Positions 49,101-60,579 of a stretch of DNA of 64,000 bases are shown in pieces (within the stretch, counting starts at the first letter, position 1; each line of letters opens with the position of its first letter). The stretch lies in NCBI GenBank assembly GCA_022266195.1, contig WHVY01000005.1:5952001-6016000 (forward strand). The letters are read 5' to 3'. The notes below the pieces were generated by a model. That model made no database searches. It saw only the letters and a list, made by a program, of their open reading frames with translations, and was not told where the DNA came from. The position numbers were made by a program, and so were the translations under genes. The stretch is from Tetranychus cinnabarinus (taxonomy: Eukaryota; Arthropoda; Arachnida; Trombidiformes; Tetranychidae).

Positions 49101-52100
49101 CAAGTGAACTTTAGCTTTTCATCGTTCTTTCAAAATCGAAACTCACTCAAAAGTCTAATTAAACTGATAGAATTTTGATTAATTTTCTCATTTCAGGAAA
49201 CTCCAAATCGAAATTTCTATCAATTTTGTCAGCCTAACATGTTTATATAACATTTCATGTCAACGTCTTGACTTGCAAAGTAAAACTCAAGTTTTGATGT
49301 TCGGAGTTGAACAAAATTTAATAACTTAATATGTTTCGCATCTGTAATGAGTTGAAAGTCGAGTACTGTTGTCTTACTGAACATTTTTCATGTCATGTTG
49401 GTGCAACAGATATTCCTTTTTCTTTCCTTTTCTTAGACTTAATAACCTGTGAATGATTTGTAAAAATAATGAGCAATATTGCGGAATATTATTCTTGGGA
49501 TTCTCAAGTTTCAATATTGTTTCAATGTGCAAATCTTTTTTCTTTTCCAATCAACATTTCAAATCTGGTTTCATGGAGAGTAAAGAGAAGAACAAAGAAA
49601 TGTTGACCGAAATGACAAACATTTATCAATTAGAATGAGTTTTGTTCATCTTGAAATCAATATCCTTGTATAAGCTTTGCAATCAAATATGTGGTTAGAA
49701 TGGATGATCCTGGATTCGAGTCTTTTTTTGCAGTTAAGTGTTCACATTATGATAAATTGTTGAACATTTCATGGAAAAGATTTACAACTGAAACTGCTTT
49801 TCTCCATGTTTTCCATCCATCCAAGATTAACCCAGTAACATGAGTTGAGGATAATGATTTTTATTGATTAAAATTGAACCAGTGTAAAGATACAATGGCA
49901 ATAAAGAATCAAAGGATAAAAGAACGTGAAAATTCTTTCTTGATCACTGGATTCTTTTACAGAACAGCAGATTTTTTTACTTCTTTTTGTGTCAATCAAC
50001 AGTTTTTACTTTTGTGCACTTTTCATCACATCATCAATGACGAGTTTCAAGCAAAAATTACTAATAATAATCATCTTTGGGTTTGCAATTTAAAACGATT
50101 TTCTCTTCCTCTAAACATGATTCGAGTTATTACATTGTGCTAACCGAAATGAGCTTTATTGAAATCCACAGAAAAAATTATAGCATTACTTAGGCTGTCA
50201 GGCAAATGGCTATTCATTCTGACCAGTCTTGTGTGTTGAAGGGATATTTATTGATACAGAGAGTAGATGTGTTGATCTCTCTGGTATTCAACCATATAAT
50301 AACATAGCACATAAATAACATGGTTTGTCAGAGAATGGGTTTTGTAAGAGTTGCTATTCTTGAAATATCAAGCTTAACACTTTTCAGTTCAAGAAAACTA
50401 TCGATGAGTCAGGCAGAATTTGGGTCCTTCATGTTTGCCAACCATTTTTGCTTTGAAGAACAAGTTTCAACTCTTTAGGTATCACGATTGCTTGCAACGG
50501 CAACGATGTGTTCTGTTGTTCAGTAAGAAGATATTTTAATTCTTCAAGTAAATGTATTTACTAGCTTTTCATCATAAGTTGCCTTCACTTCAATGAATTT
50601 GACTTTCAGATTAACCGATTCTTAGCAAAAATGAAAACTTTTCGTTGAAAAACCTTTTCGCAAAATCTTAATAACTGAATTTATTAATATCAAGCCTGTA
50701 TTATTCGAACGTACTTTGAATGTTTAAGGTAATCTGTTCGATTTACTTTCACTAGGCCTGCTAAAATTGTAAAACTTGAGTGATCAATGCTAACCAATGT
50801 AATAGAACTTTTGACCACTAATTGAATGATTTGCCAAATGAAACTAAATGTTATTTCAGTTAGCAGGATAACCAGTTATTTTCACACTAATTTGTAGAGT
50901 TAATTAAACGTTAAGCAGTACTTCCTCTGATTTCACTCAATTATAGTTATGCTCTTATAACTTCTTTCAAATAAAAATAACATCCCTTTACTCTTGTTAT
51001 TGGATGTAATTGAGTGATTGATTGAAAAACAATGTTGATTAATCTACCAGTTATGGACTGTAATTGCTTCGTTATATTGTGTCAATATAATATCCGTATC
51101 AATATCCTTAAATATCTATACATAAAAGCAAATATAAATCTAATAGAATCGTCCCTAAACTAAGGTAAATCGCATCGATCATTGACTTTAGTTACTCGGA
51201 TAAATCAACCTTAGCATAAGATTCTAAGATTAGTAAGATTAGTCGCCTATGTGACGACGCTAAAGTTTTATTGCGCCTAAATGCGATGACCAACTAAACA
51301 AAGGTAAAATGAATCTTCATTACTCTTGTGTTTACAAATAGTGTTTATTTAATTCTGTTAAAGTAGACATAAGTATTGCAAATGTTCGAAAATTGTGCAA
51401 ACATTAAAGTAGATCTAAGCTGATCGATCCCTTTTCTTAATTTCAATTCGTTGCAATTTAATAAAAATAATCTCAAATATACTTGTTTCACATGATAAAT
51501 TTTGTGTGCAATGCATATTTCATCTCTGCAAACAGTTTATGAATAGATACTAGCATGAGATTCTAAGGTTAGTCGCCTATCTGACGACGCAAAAGTCGTA
51601 TTGCAGATAACTATGGTGATCAACTAACCTGCTAAATGATGAATCGCCCTGCACTTGTATACATACATGCAAAGCATACATAAAGTAGCTATTTCATTCT
51701 GATGAAGCAGACCTAAGAAGCAATACAAAGGCAAAATTTGTGCAAACGTTTAAGTATTAATAGATTTACGTTGCTTGCTTGTAAACAACACAAATATACA
51801 TTAATCAACTTAATCAATATTTTGATCTCAGATCAGGTGAGGGTACACGCCGAATTTATGCTCATATGCATAAATTCAGCGGAGGAAAAGAAATCAAATG
51901 AGTTACGGCGAGGGAAAAGGGATAAGTCTGGCACGAGCATCATCAAAACACAAACTATTGAGAGTTCTGTGCAAGGCTTTCAAATAAATCGAGACTTGCT
52001 AAGAGTACCGATTATGCTGTAGCTTCATTAGAGATTTATTCTTCTTTCAAGTCATTCGAACTATCAAGTAATAACAAAGATTAGACAAGGGTCTTTCATT

Positions 52101-55100
52101 TGATGCAAGTCGAGTAATTCGTCCAAATTAAAAGTGATTAAAGTTCGAAGATCCAACCGTCCAGTTGAATCACCAACTAGTTTATGATTAACGCAGTTAT
52201 ATGAATCAAAAAACAGATTCGAACATTTATGTTTCTAAAAAACACTCTATTTTAAATTTTAAATCATTCCATTAATTTTGAACCTTTTGTCAAAAGATGA
52301 ATAAATTAACAAAAGTTTCCAAAAGCATACAACTTGATACATTGAAATATAATGTTACAAAGCAATGATCATTACATTTGATAAAAATTTTAATCAGAAT
52401 CTGAAGTGAACTAGAACTCATGAGTTTATCCAAATTTTGATGATCCAATGAATAATATTGGCAATAATGATGAGCATAAATGTAATGAGAATATAATCAA
52501 ATTGGTAACAAAAGTAATTATTATTGCTACTTTTTCGATTATCTTTATTTACCATTCATCGGAATGATAATAGATTCTGCCTTTGGGCAGGACAGAACAA
52601 TAAAACATGCAAAGGTTAATCAACATTGTCCTTTTGTTATTGATTTTCATCTTTTATGCACATTATGCTAACATCCAGAACCAAGTGAAGAGCTTTTCTC
52701 GATGATAAAATACTTTTGTCAACTCTGTTTACATAAACATGATAACTGTTAATATGAAACAGAATTGCAACTTTTTCCTTCGTTTTCCATGTTATTTCGC
52801 TGATTCTTTCCATCCTGCTTTTTTCGCCATAAAATCAATCATTTCCATTGTTATCCTGTCCCACTTTTTCCCTGTATCTCAACCCTTCAGAATATCATTT
52901 GTTTCAAGTCGCTTCTTCTCGCCTCCAACATTTTTTCAACTCATCCCTCATGTTCAGGGAAATACATTCTGATAATCTTTTTCATTCCAAATGTTAGCAA
53001 ACACAAAAAATGTGATTTCCGTGTTTTCAGCTTCCTTTTTTGTTCGAAGACCAGGAAAAAAAATGTTTCAAAATCATTCTGTTTCATTTAGAGGTTCAAT
53101 TATTTTTTTCTTGGTTTGTTATTTTTCCTTTGAAATTCCGTTTCGAAACTCAATTTTTTTAACAATGTTTTAGATTCAGTTCTTTTTGCAACATCATGCT
53201 AAATCCACTTTTAACAAGATCTAATGAAAATATTTACTCTTATTGACAATGGTTCTGAAAGTATTGTAAATCCTCTTTTCAGGGTCAAAATTGTTCTCAG
53301 AGTTTTTCTTCACAATTCGAGTTTTGTTTCATTAGTAACATCTTGAGGCAAGAATTTTGGATTGAACTGAATTGGTAGCGTTTAGCATAACAATTGCTCA
53401 GCAGAATATCTATTCGATGGAATAATCTCTCAAGAGTTATGAAAAGTCCAATTTTGTAGAAAAGTTTGGATATTTTTAAATTTCCATCTAAACTTGACTA
53501 ACATTAACATCAACATCTTTGGTAAACACAACAGATTCAACCATTTAGCTTCACCAAACCATTTTCAAGATTTACTTGAAAGTATTCCTCTTTGCCCGAG
53601 ATACTTGATGTCTGAAAAAGCCATTGATTAATGGAAATGGTGACAAATTTATAAATAACATTCATCAAATGTCAAATGTTAATGTCATCTAGAAGGTTTG
53701 TTGACAAGTTTAACCGTAATTTCACTGTAATCCATGTTAATCCAGTCTAGATCGATGGATTTTGGAAAAGGATTTTTGTTGACATTAAACGAATTGATCA
53801 AGTTGTTATGATAATTTGAGAATGAAAATTTTGCTCATTGTTCCATGATTACAATCGACTTTTTTATTGTACTTTTTATATTCAGATACATGGCTGTTGT
53901 TCATCCATTTAAACCTCGAATGAATCGCACAACTTCACTCATTGTTGTCCTGTTAATCTGGCTTTTGGCCGGAGTCCTTGCAATACCAACAGTTTTGTAC
54001 TCAACCACATACGAATTAAGCTATCAAGACGGATCCAGGGTTCTTTGCTGGTTAAACTGGCCTGATGGAGTTCAAAACATGTCTTCATATGATCATATGT
54101 AAGTCAACTTGTATTCATTAGTTTCATTGTTTTTTCAAACACAGATCAAAGTCAGTGAATTGAAAAGTGTCAATGTTGAAAAAGGTTAAATTACGAGAAT
54201 AAATTAACATTGAAAACTTCAATTAAATCTTGTTCAATGCTTTTCCCATCGATGGACTTGTTTAGGGAATCAATTTTGACCCTTTCATTATTAGAGATTA
54301 AACAAGTTATTTACTCAATACTTGGCCAACCTTCATCTTTGATATTAATGAGAATCTCGATATTGATGTGGGAATTTCTGTTCACTGTCCATGTAATCAA
54401 TGTATATATTCATGTTTATATTGATTGTTAACATTTTATCTCTTGTTCCATTCAATGGTTTATCCTTTAGAACTGTATTTTTTGCTGTTGTTCCCATTTC
54501 CATGTCTATCGAACAAATAAATTAGATTTTGTGTTAAAAATTTAGTTGCAAATGTTTCATTCAATTTCACCTTTTAACCTCTTCTTTTTCCAGTTGATCA
54601 ACTGTTCAATTATTTATGTAGCTCGGTCGACATGAAATATTTACATTCAACAGGGGAAACATTGAACAAGAACGTTTCAACACTCAGATTAGCGCCCTTT
54701 TCATGGACAAATCCAATTTACTAATCTTTAAGACAAACTTGAAAGGGAAGGAAAACTCCAAAGGAAATGGGAATAACAAGAGTTTTACCAGCAATTATCA
54801 TGGTAAACATTGAGCTCTCTTTTCAGGATTAAAACTATTCTTAGCTGCCTGAGACGATTACATTCAAATGCTGAGAATATGTTATTGATATAATAAAAAA
54901 GATTAAAGGTTGAAGAGTAAATGGAATGGCTTTTGTCTATTGTTTTTTTGGGTTGATGTAGATGAAGCACGTAACTTGAACTGTTGGGTGAAATTGAAGA
55001 TAATAATGAATAATACAGAATTTTGAAAGAAGACAAAAAATAGAAGGAAAAGAAAAGGAAAGAAAAGGAAGCTGGAAAAGTCAGGGAAATGTGAAGAGAC

Positions 55101-58100
55101 AGGGAAAGGTGAAAAGTGAACAAGGAGGAAAATATTGAAATGGAAAGGAAGTGAATTGAAAATGAAAAGGAACCAGAATATACTTTCGATAAGATGATCA
55201 GAAAAGGATTCATTTAAGAGCACATTTTTGTGGTCTTCTTTGTGAGTTGAAACAACAATTTTCTTCTTCTTCTTCTTTTTTTCCATGTCATTCTTTTGTG
55301 ATAATAGCAGGGAATGATTGAAAAGCAACGAGAAAAAAAAGGTGAAATCAAGAATTCTATTGAAGAGAAGCCAAGTAAAAATTTATCAGCACATTGGGAT
55401 ACATTTATTATTCCCTTATATGACCAGAATATGATAATAATTCCGATAATGGAGATAAAAGTATTAAATCATAATGAGAAGTGATAATATGGTGAAGTTG
55501 CGAAAATCGTATTTTTTTAGTTTCTATTTTTACTCCAACTTTTTTTTTGTTTCCAAGTGAAGTCCATTAGTTTTTTTTTGTTGAACGAAAATCAAAAGAT
55601 GTTTTGATTGGTGGCTGGGAGTGAATCTTATCATTGAATAAATATGATTCCACTTGAAATGCTTTTTCACTGAATTTCAGTTGAATGATTATTTCGACGC
55701 TTTTAATCTTGAAACTTGTCATACCATTAAGGTTACACATAATTTTCCAATTGATTCACATGAAGGTAAATTTCCAGGTAAAGGTGCCTTTTGGGACTCA
55801 TTGAGAAACTATCTGAGCATAAATTAATTCACCTGATAAGCGGAAAAAATGCTTCGTTCGACAGAAGAAGAAAAGAAATTCTTTGCTATTCTTTTCTCTA
55901 TTATTCAAATGTAAATGTAACATGAATGAGAAGCAACAAACAAAAAAAATATTATCCAATTTTGAGAACAATTGTTTCACCCTTGAAAGATTTGGAATCA
56001 ATTACATTTATATTAAGAGATGGAAAAAGGTTTTTACCTTTAATACCTGATGAATATATTGAAAGTATTACAAAATGTATAAGAAGATGTGATTGCTCAG
56101 AATTGTTCACAATAATCAATATACCTTTTTGCTTCTCAATCATATTTTTATCAGTCTCTTCTTATTGGTCTCAAGTGAAATCTCAGTTTTGATCACGTTT
56201 ACACTTTCATGGGTTGTGAGGGAAACAACCAAAAATTGAATTACGTTTACCATGAAAGGTAAACTGTGGCTAATAAGGTTCCTTGATACATTAACAATCA
56301 AGGAAATGAGAAAAGCAATCCAGGCTAATTGCAGCTAATTTAAGCTGTTAGTAAATTGGACAAATTCAAGTGTCTGTTGAGTGATAAAATCGGCAAATAA
56401 TTTAATTTCCGATTATTTTAATTCAATTTCAAGACGAGCTTTTAACTAACAAATTGTTACCCAAACAAACAAATGGTAATGAGAAACAAATTATGAAAAA
56501 CCTACGTAATTAACTCAATTGGTTTTCGTACAGAAATTAAAATCTCTAGACATTTTGCCATCATTTTTAATGCATCAAAGTCAATCGACGGAATAAACGC
56601 TTGAATCTTCACTTTTTGGGTTAATTTTTAATATTTGGGTTAATTCACTGAAAATGTTATTTCCATCAATTTTTAAAATAAGGAAAAGTTATTAAATAAA
56701 AACTGACTCAACTTTTAACCAGCAGTAAAGGACCTTTTATTGAATCTTTAATGTAAAATTTGCTCTTTACTCTTTTGCCTAACTGTTGACTTTTTTTGGG
56801 TAAATCAAGATTTATAATTGTAAATGATTCTGGGAACTTATCGCATGGGAAAAGATTCAACTTTTAGATTCCATTTTCCTCTGTTTTTCTGTTAACAGTT
56901 TTCATTATTTTACTTGAAGTGCTTTCGATGTTCAACTTTTAGGGTAAATCGTTCAAAGTATGGGTTTTAATTTAACCTTTAGCTGGTAAACATTGAAAAA
57001 CTTTGAACTCTGATAGATGTATCAATGGATAACTTATTGTTTTACTAATGAAATGTTTTCTTTTTGCTTTCTTTTCACAGTTACAATGTTGTCTTTTTCG
57101 TAGTTACTTATGCGATTCCAATGTTCACCATGGGCTTGACTTATACTCGAATGTCTTTTGTCCTTTGGGGAAGCAAGCAGATCGGTGAAATGACCAGTCA
57201 TCAGCTTGAAGCGATACGCTCAAAACAAAAGGTTGTTCCCATGTTAATAATTGTGACAATTATCTTTGGACTTTGCTGGTTGCCCTATCAAATTTACTTT
57301 CTGGTTGTCTTTTACATTATCGAGTTGGGTCAGAAGGAGTATGTTCAACACATTTACCTTGCCTTTTACTGGTTAGCAATGTTCAATTCATCACTCAATC
57401 CCATCATTTACTGTTTACTCAATAAAAGGTGAATAAAGAAACCATTTTTTTACCCTTTTCATAAGCCATTGAAACAAACAACCATAAATTCAAATAAAAA
57501 CACATCAACAGAGAAACCAAAAATTAGGTTCAAATGGGTTCTCTTTAGGTTCAATTTGGTTAATAAAAAATGGATAAAAAAGGTTTTTGTCCTTAAACCT
57601 TTGACAGGTTAGCATTTTAACAGCAGCTTTTAAAAATTTATATTAAACATAACATTTATTATTGATATAGCATTAAAATTTGCCAGCATTACTCCAAATT
57701 TCGTGGGTTTAGTTGTAATTCTCAGTCGTAATTGTGATTAAATTTTCATTCGGAGCGTTTTCTTAAAATATTTAGATTATACTCTTTGAGGGAAAGCAAT
57801 TGAATCCATTTGACTGGTTTAATTAAATGTTCAACAGTTGATTGGTAAATTGGTTAAGATTCAAAGTCTCGACTTGAAGCATTTCTGGCTTAAATGACAT
57901 TAAATTTGACTTCGGGTTTTTGGGTTGCCTTTGGATCATCAGCTTACCAACATGATAATTTTTTTGAAAGCATTTGTCATTTAAAATGATTTAAAATGCT
58001 TTTCAACATTAATCAATCTTGATTACTTTTGTAGTTTTTCAATTAAAATAACCATTTTGTTTCCATGTTTATAATTTTGGTTTCATGTAAATTTTAAATG

Positions 58101-58481
58101 GAAGCAAAAATTAATCATGATAATGAAATGAGATGTTAATTAATCACTTTTGTTTCTTCATTGTATTTATGGCTTTTCCTGGTCTTGCTGTTCACCTTTC
58201 AATGAAAGGTTTTCCTCTTTTTTTGTCTATGCTATCAGACCTTTTTTGCTAATGAAATTTCAACTAAAATTATTAAACATTCATTTTTCATTCTCTTTTC
58301 TTACAGATTTAGGAAATATTCAAAGAAAATTATCATTACAATTACTCATTGTGGAAAAAATCATGTGATTAATCATAGAGGAGTTTCAATTCGAAGTGAA
58401 GATTGCTCAAACATGGACCATCAGACGGTCAATTTGTCATCCCATGCAACTCGGCTGGACTATAAAAGTGACAATCTTTAG
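36552..58481 (+). CDS. TkR86C: Tachykinin/natalisin-type neuropeptide GPCR (TkR86C-like), two alternative first coding exons
   Basis: Rhodopsin-class G-protein-coupled receptor at the plasma membrane; the Drosophila relative TkR86C responds to natalisin/tachykinin peptides. Shared exons 53886-54098, 57081-57428 and 58307-58481 join in phase 2 to either first exon: 36552-37117 (total 433 residues) or 40711-41228 (total 417). Landmarks: TM1 with GNLIVIL; TM2 NLSVADLMM; WPFG then Cys before TM3; DRY formed across the exon 1/2 junction; TM4 with IWLLAGVL; WPDG in extracellular loop 2; LWGSKQIGEMT in loop 3; TM6 FGLCWLPYQ; TM7 NPIIYCLLNKR; and a Ser/Thr-containing tail ending KSDNL. All seven helices are present. 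The introns are unusually long (12.7 kb, 3.0 kb). AATAAA lies 86 bases after the stop. Ligand choice between natalisin and tachykinin is inferred only. Confidence 0.93.
36795..37122 (+). repeat. 328-bp exact duplicate, copy 1
   Basis: Reads as identical, base for base, to 40906-41233 (offset 4111). It starts at CGTCCATTTG inside the coding exon and ends at GACAGGTAAA, five bases into the intron. Confidence 0.95.
37123..40710. other. Between the two receptor first exons (3.6 kb)
   Basis: AT-rich. If version B has its own promoter it should lie in the right part of this region. No TATA box or gene could be supported. A lone B-box-like GGTTCGAATC near 39115 lacks an A box. Confidence 0.5.
40711..41228 (+). 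CDS. TkR86C: Receptor first coding exon, version B
   Basis: Encodes a 65-residue unique N-terminus (starts MDYAQYKSLV) that is Ser/Thr-rich, with an NTS sequon and two Cys, then the same TM1-TM3 segment as version A. The Thr-Ser-Thr-Val region could be O-glycosylated. The donor GTAAATG at 41229 is in the same phase. Both versions keep a good Met, frame and donor, so neither looks dead. Confidence 0.85.
40906..41233 (+). repeat. 328-bp exact duplicate, copy 2
   Basis: Second copy of the TM1-TM3 exon segment. The next base differs (T versus G) and no similarity continues into the intron or into the upstream coding part. Confidence 0.95.
43713..43763 (+). repeat. Tandem repeat, 11-bp unit CAACTGACTAA
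   Basis: Four perfect copies (43720-43763) preceded by a partial copy CGACTAA, within the long receptor intron. Confidence 0.93.
51214..51765 (+). repeat. Diverged tandem duplication, unit about 340 bp
   Basis: 51214-51299 and 51553-51632 share GATTCTAAG, TTAGTCGCCTAT, TGACGACGC and TATTGC in order. Further on, 51345-51411 and 51690-51765 share AATTGTGCAAAC-like (or AATTTGTGCAAAC) and GTAGACATAAG/GCAGACCTAAG. Copies differ by substitutions and small indels, so this is an old event. Confidence 0.6.
51852..51877. repeat. Perfect hairpin, 10-bp stem, 6-base loop
   Basis: GAATTTATGC, loop TCATAT, then GCATAAATTC. The outer bases CGCC and AGCGG extend the pairing imperfectly. Sits just after the 340-bp duplication, in locally GC-richer sequence. 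Confidence 0.8.
54099..57080 (+). other. Receptor intron (3.0 kb)
   Basis: GTAAGT donor and TTTTCACAG acceptor, splitting an Ile codon. Contains purine/pyrimidine-biased runs (about 54950-55280, with TTCTTC repeats at 55261-55278) that create long but meaningless minus-strand ORFs. No nested gene seen. Confidence 0.8.
57429..58306 (+). other. Receptor last intron (878 bp)
   Basis: GTGAAT donor and TTTCTTACAG acceptor. It splits the Arg after NK at the end of TM7, a conserved position for the start of the cytoplasmic tail. AT-rich, empty. Confidence 0.85.
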
Positions 58482-59506
58482 AGTTGAATAGATTATTGTA
58501 ATTGTTCAATGCGAAACCAAAGTATTATTCAATTGTATGCTAAACTCAATGAATGGTTAAAATATCAATAAATTTTGTACATTTTTTGTTAGATTCATCT
58601 TCAACTGAATTGATGAAGGTTTTATCTTGATCTCAAATTGAATGTAAAGCTTAATAAAAATGTTAACTTTGAATTTTGAAAAATGAGCAAAAATGAAAAA
58701 TTGCATTTCAAGCTGAGTTTAATATGGTTTGCGTGAAAAATGTAAAGTGAAAATAATTAAGCTAATTTGTTTCCAACAGACTTCATCATCTGGTTTGGGT
58801 TCTCATTGAAAATGTTTCCAGATTTTCAAGAAAGTGTTTTTTTCGCTCTCTCTGTTCATGCTGATCTGTTCTGTTCTGATTAGAGTCAACTTTTTGGGTG
58901 ATTTTTTTTTCTCTCACTGAATCAATGTGTGTTGGAAAGCTTTTAGTGTAGATTCAGCATTAACTTGTTTCCAATTAGACAATTCAGTCTGGGCCAATCA
59001 ATCATGGTTTTAAGGGTTATTCAGATGTGAACAGAATAACTCAAATTTAACTGTTAAGTGATTTATGATCGACGAATGTCCATCTGGCTTTATATCTTTA
59101 TTAAAGTATTGATAATCTCGTGAGAGTTTCAGCTTCTCTCTTTTCACTCAACTGGATAACCAAAACATTTTGCACTTCATCGATCATTTCATCATTTTTC
59201 TTGAAGAGCTGAATCAGATTATGAGTTGAGCAAAATGGTTGGTTTGGTTAATCAATGAATTGGTAATTGTTTTTTAAATGTTTGAGCTAGTGATTAGACC
59301 ATCATTATTTATAAAGCTTTAAATTTTATGGTTAACTTGCAGATCGCATCATTTTGTTTATCAATTAGCTATTTCAAATGCTGCGCGTCTTGGATAAAAT
59401 TGGTTGTTATTGGTAACTTTGCAGGCTGGTAAAACATGTTTTCACTTTGATTGTTTTGTTTCGTGATAATTTGTTAATAAATTGCTGTTTCTATTGTGAT
59501 ATACTT
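58482..59506. other. Intergenic, receptor 3' flank and TIM23 promoter
   Basis: About 1 kb, AT-rich, with no other gene seen. The TIM23 promoter must be at the right end; no TATA box stands out, as expected for a housekeeping gene. Confidence 0.55.
58567..58572 (+). terminator. Receptor poly(A) signal
   Basis: AATAAA 86 bases downstream of the receptor stop codon. Confidence 0.5.
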
Positions 59507-60246
59507 ATGGATTCAGATAGAAATTCACCTTTCAATGTTCCTATTGGAAATGTGGGATTTAAATCACCTTACTTAAATCTTGATCCTAAAATCCTTTTAG
59601 GTAATCAAGAATCGGCTGATTACATTTATCTAGGTAAGGAATTTTCAATTGTATCTTTAAATTATATTTTCTGAGAATTGCAAATATTGGAGTTAACTGA
59701 CTATTCAATTTGATAAATTTTGTAGATGGTGGTAATCGACCTTCTCGTGGTAGATTTGAATTAGCTTTTAGTCAAATTGGAGGGTCTGTTATGGCTGGTG
59801 CTTCAATTGGTGGAGTTATTGGTTGTTATAATGGATTTAAATTAACATCACTAAATACAGCAGCAATCGATTCTAATCATGTCAATAAACCTCTTTCATG
59901 GGCAGTTCGTAGATCCCAAATATTAAATTACATTGGAAAAACTGGTGCTGTCACTGGAAACACGTTTGGTGTAGTTGCTTTACTCTATTCAGCTATCGGA
60001 GTTGGATTAGGTTTTTTAAATGATACAAATGAAGATATAAACACAGTTGCTGCTGGAACTTTGACTGGCGTCTTATTTAGAGGTTTATCGAACCCACAAG
60101 TTACAAATGATGTCGCAAAAGAATTAATTAAATCTCAATTATGGCAAGTTAGATTACGACGATCACTAATTGGTGGCTTAATAGGAGCATCATTATCATC
60201 GCTATTTGTTCTAGCAACAAATAAAGAGAAATATCTTAAAAGATAA
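59507..60246 (+). CDS. TIMM23: Mitochondrial import inner membrane translocase subunit Tim23
   Basis: Channel-forming subunit of the TIM23 complex, which imports presequence proteins across or into the inner mitochondrial membrane. Exons 59507-59633 and 59726-60246 are joined by a 92-bp intron in an Asp codon, giving 215 residues (human 209). The N-terminal intermembrane-space part contains the family motif LSPYLN-like KSPYLNLDPK. After GRFELAFSQIGGSVMAGA come the four Gly-rich helices of the Tim17/22/23 domain (GGVIGCYNG, GNTFGVVALLYSA, NTVAAGTLTGVLF and GGLIGASLSSLF). The ATG at 59507 is the first in frame; upstream open codons contain no ATG. Convergent with LETM1, 333 bases apart. Confidence 0.96.
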
Positions 60247-60579
60247 AAGACTTATAAAAATTATAAGTTTAGAAATTAGTTTATAATTAACCTGTAATAT
60301 TGTAAATCCAAATATGATTGATTAAATCTTAGAAATTAGCTATCTAGCAAAAAATAACTGTATCTTAAATTGATTTATTTCCAGATTTGATCTAGGACAT
60401 TTCTTGTAACAAATACAACAAAATTCACGGGGTTTTAATTCTAATTACAAAAGAAATTTTTAAAGGCTTTTGCATTCATTTAATTTATAATTTATATGTT
60501 AATTTAGCAAATGCGTAGATATCTTTTACACAACAGTCGATCTGCCACCCAATCTATAGCGTTTTATATTTGGTGAGCG
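60247..60579. other. Convergent 3' flanks of TIM23 and LETM1
   Basis: 333 bases of AT-rich sequence, probably both 3' UTRs. A minus-strand AATAAA at 60379-60374 suits LETM1, which would make the two transcripts' ends very close. Confidence 0.6.
60374..60379 (-). terminator. Candidate LETM1 poly(A) signal
   Basis: AATAAA on the minus strand, about 200 bases past the LETM1 stop. Confidence 0.35.

Larger units (their letters stand above)
41234..53885. other. Long receptor intron (12.7 kb)
   Basis: AT-rich. It contains an 11-bp tandem array (43713-43763), a diverged 340-bp tandem duplication (51214-51765) and a hairpin (51852-51877). Many short open frames occur on both strands, none with a family signature; the 68-residue one at 46898-47104 (+) has the least biased composition. 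No nested gene is supported. Confidence 0.55.

Noticed and set aside
54785..55328. Two overlapping minus-strand ORFs of about 140 residues
   Set aside because: They come from a purine-rich tract on the plus strand, giving Phe/Ser/Leu-only protein with no family features.
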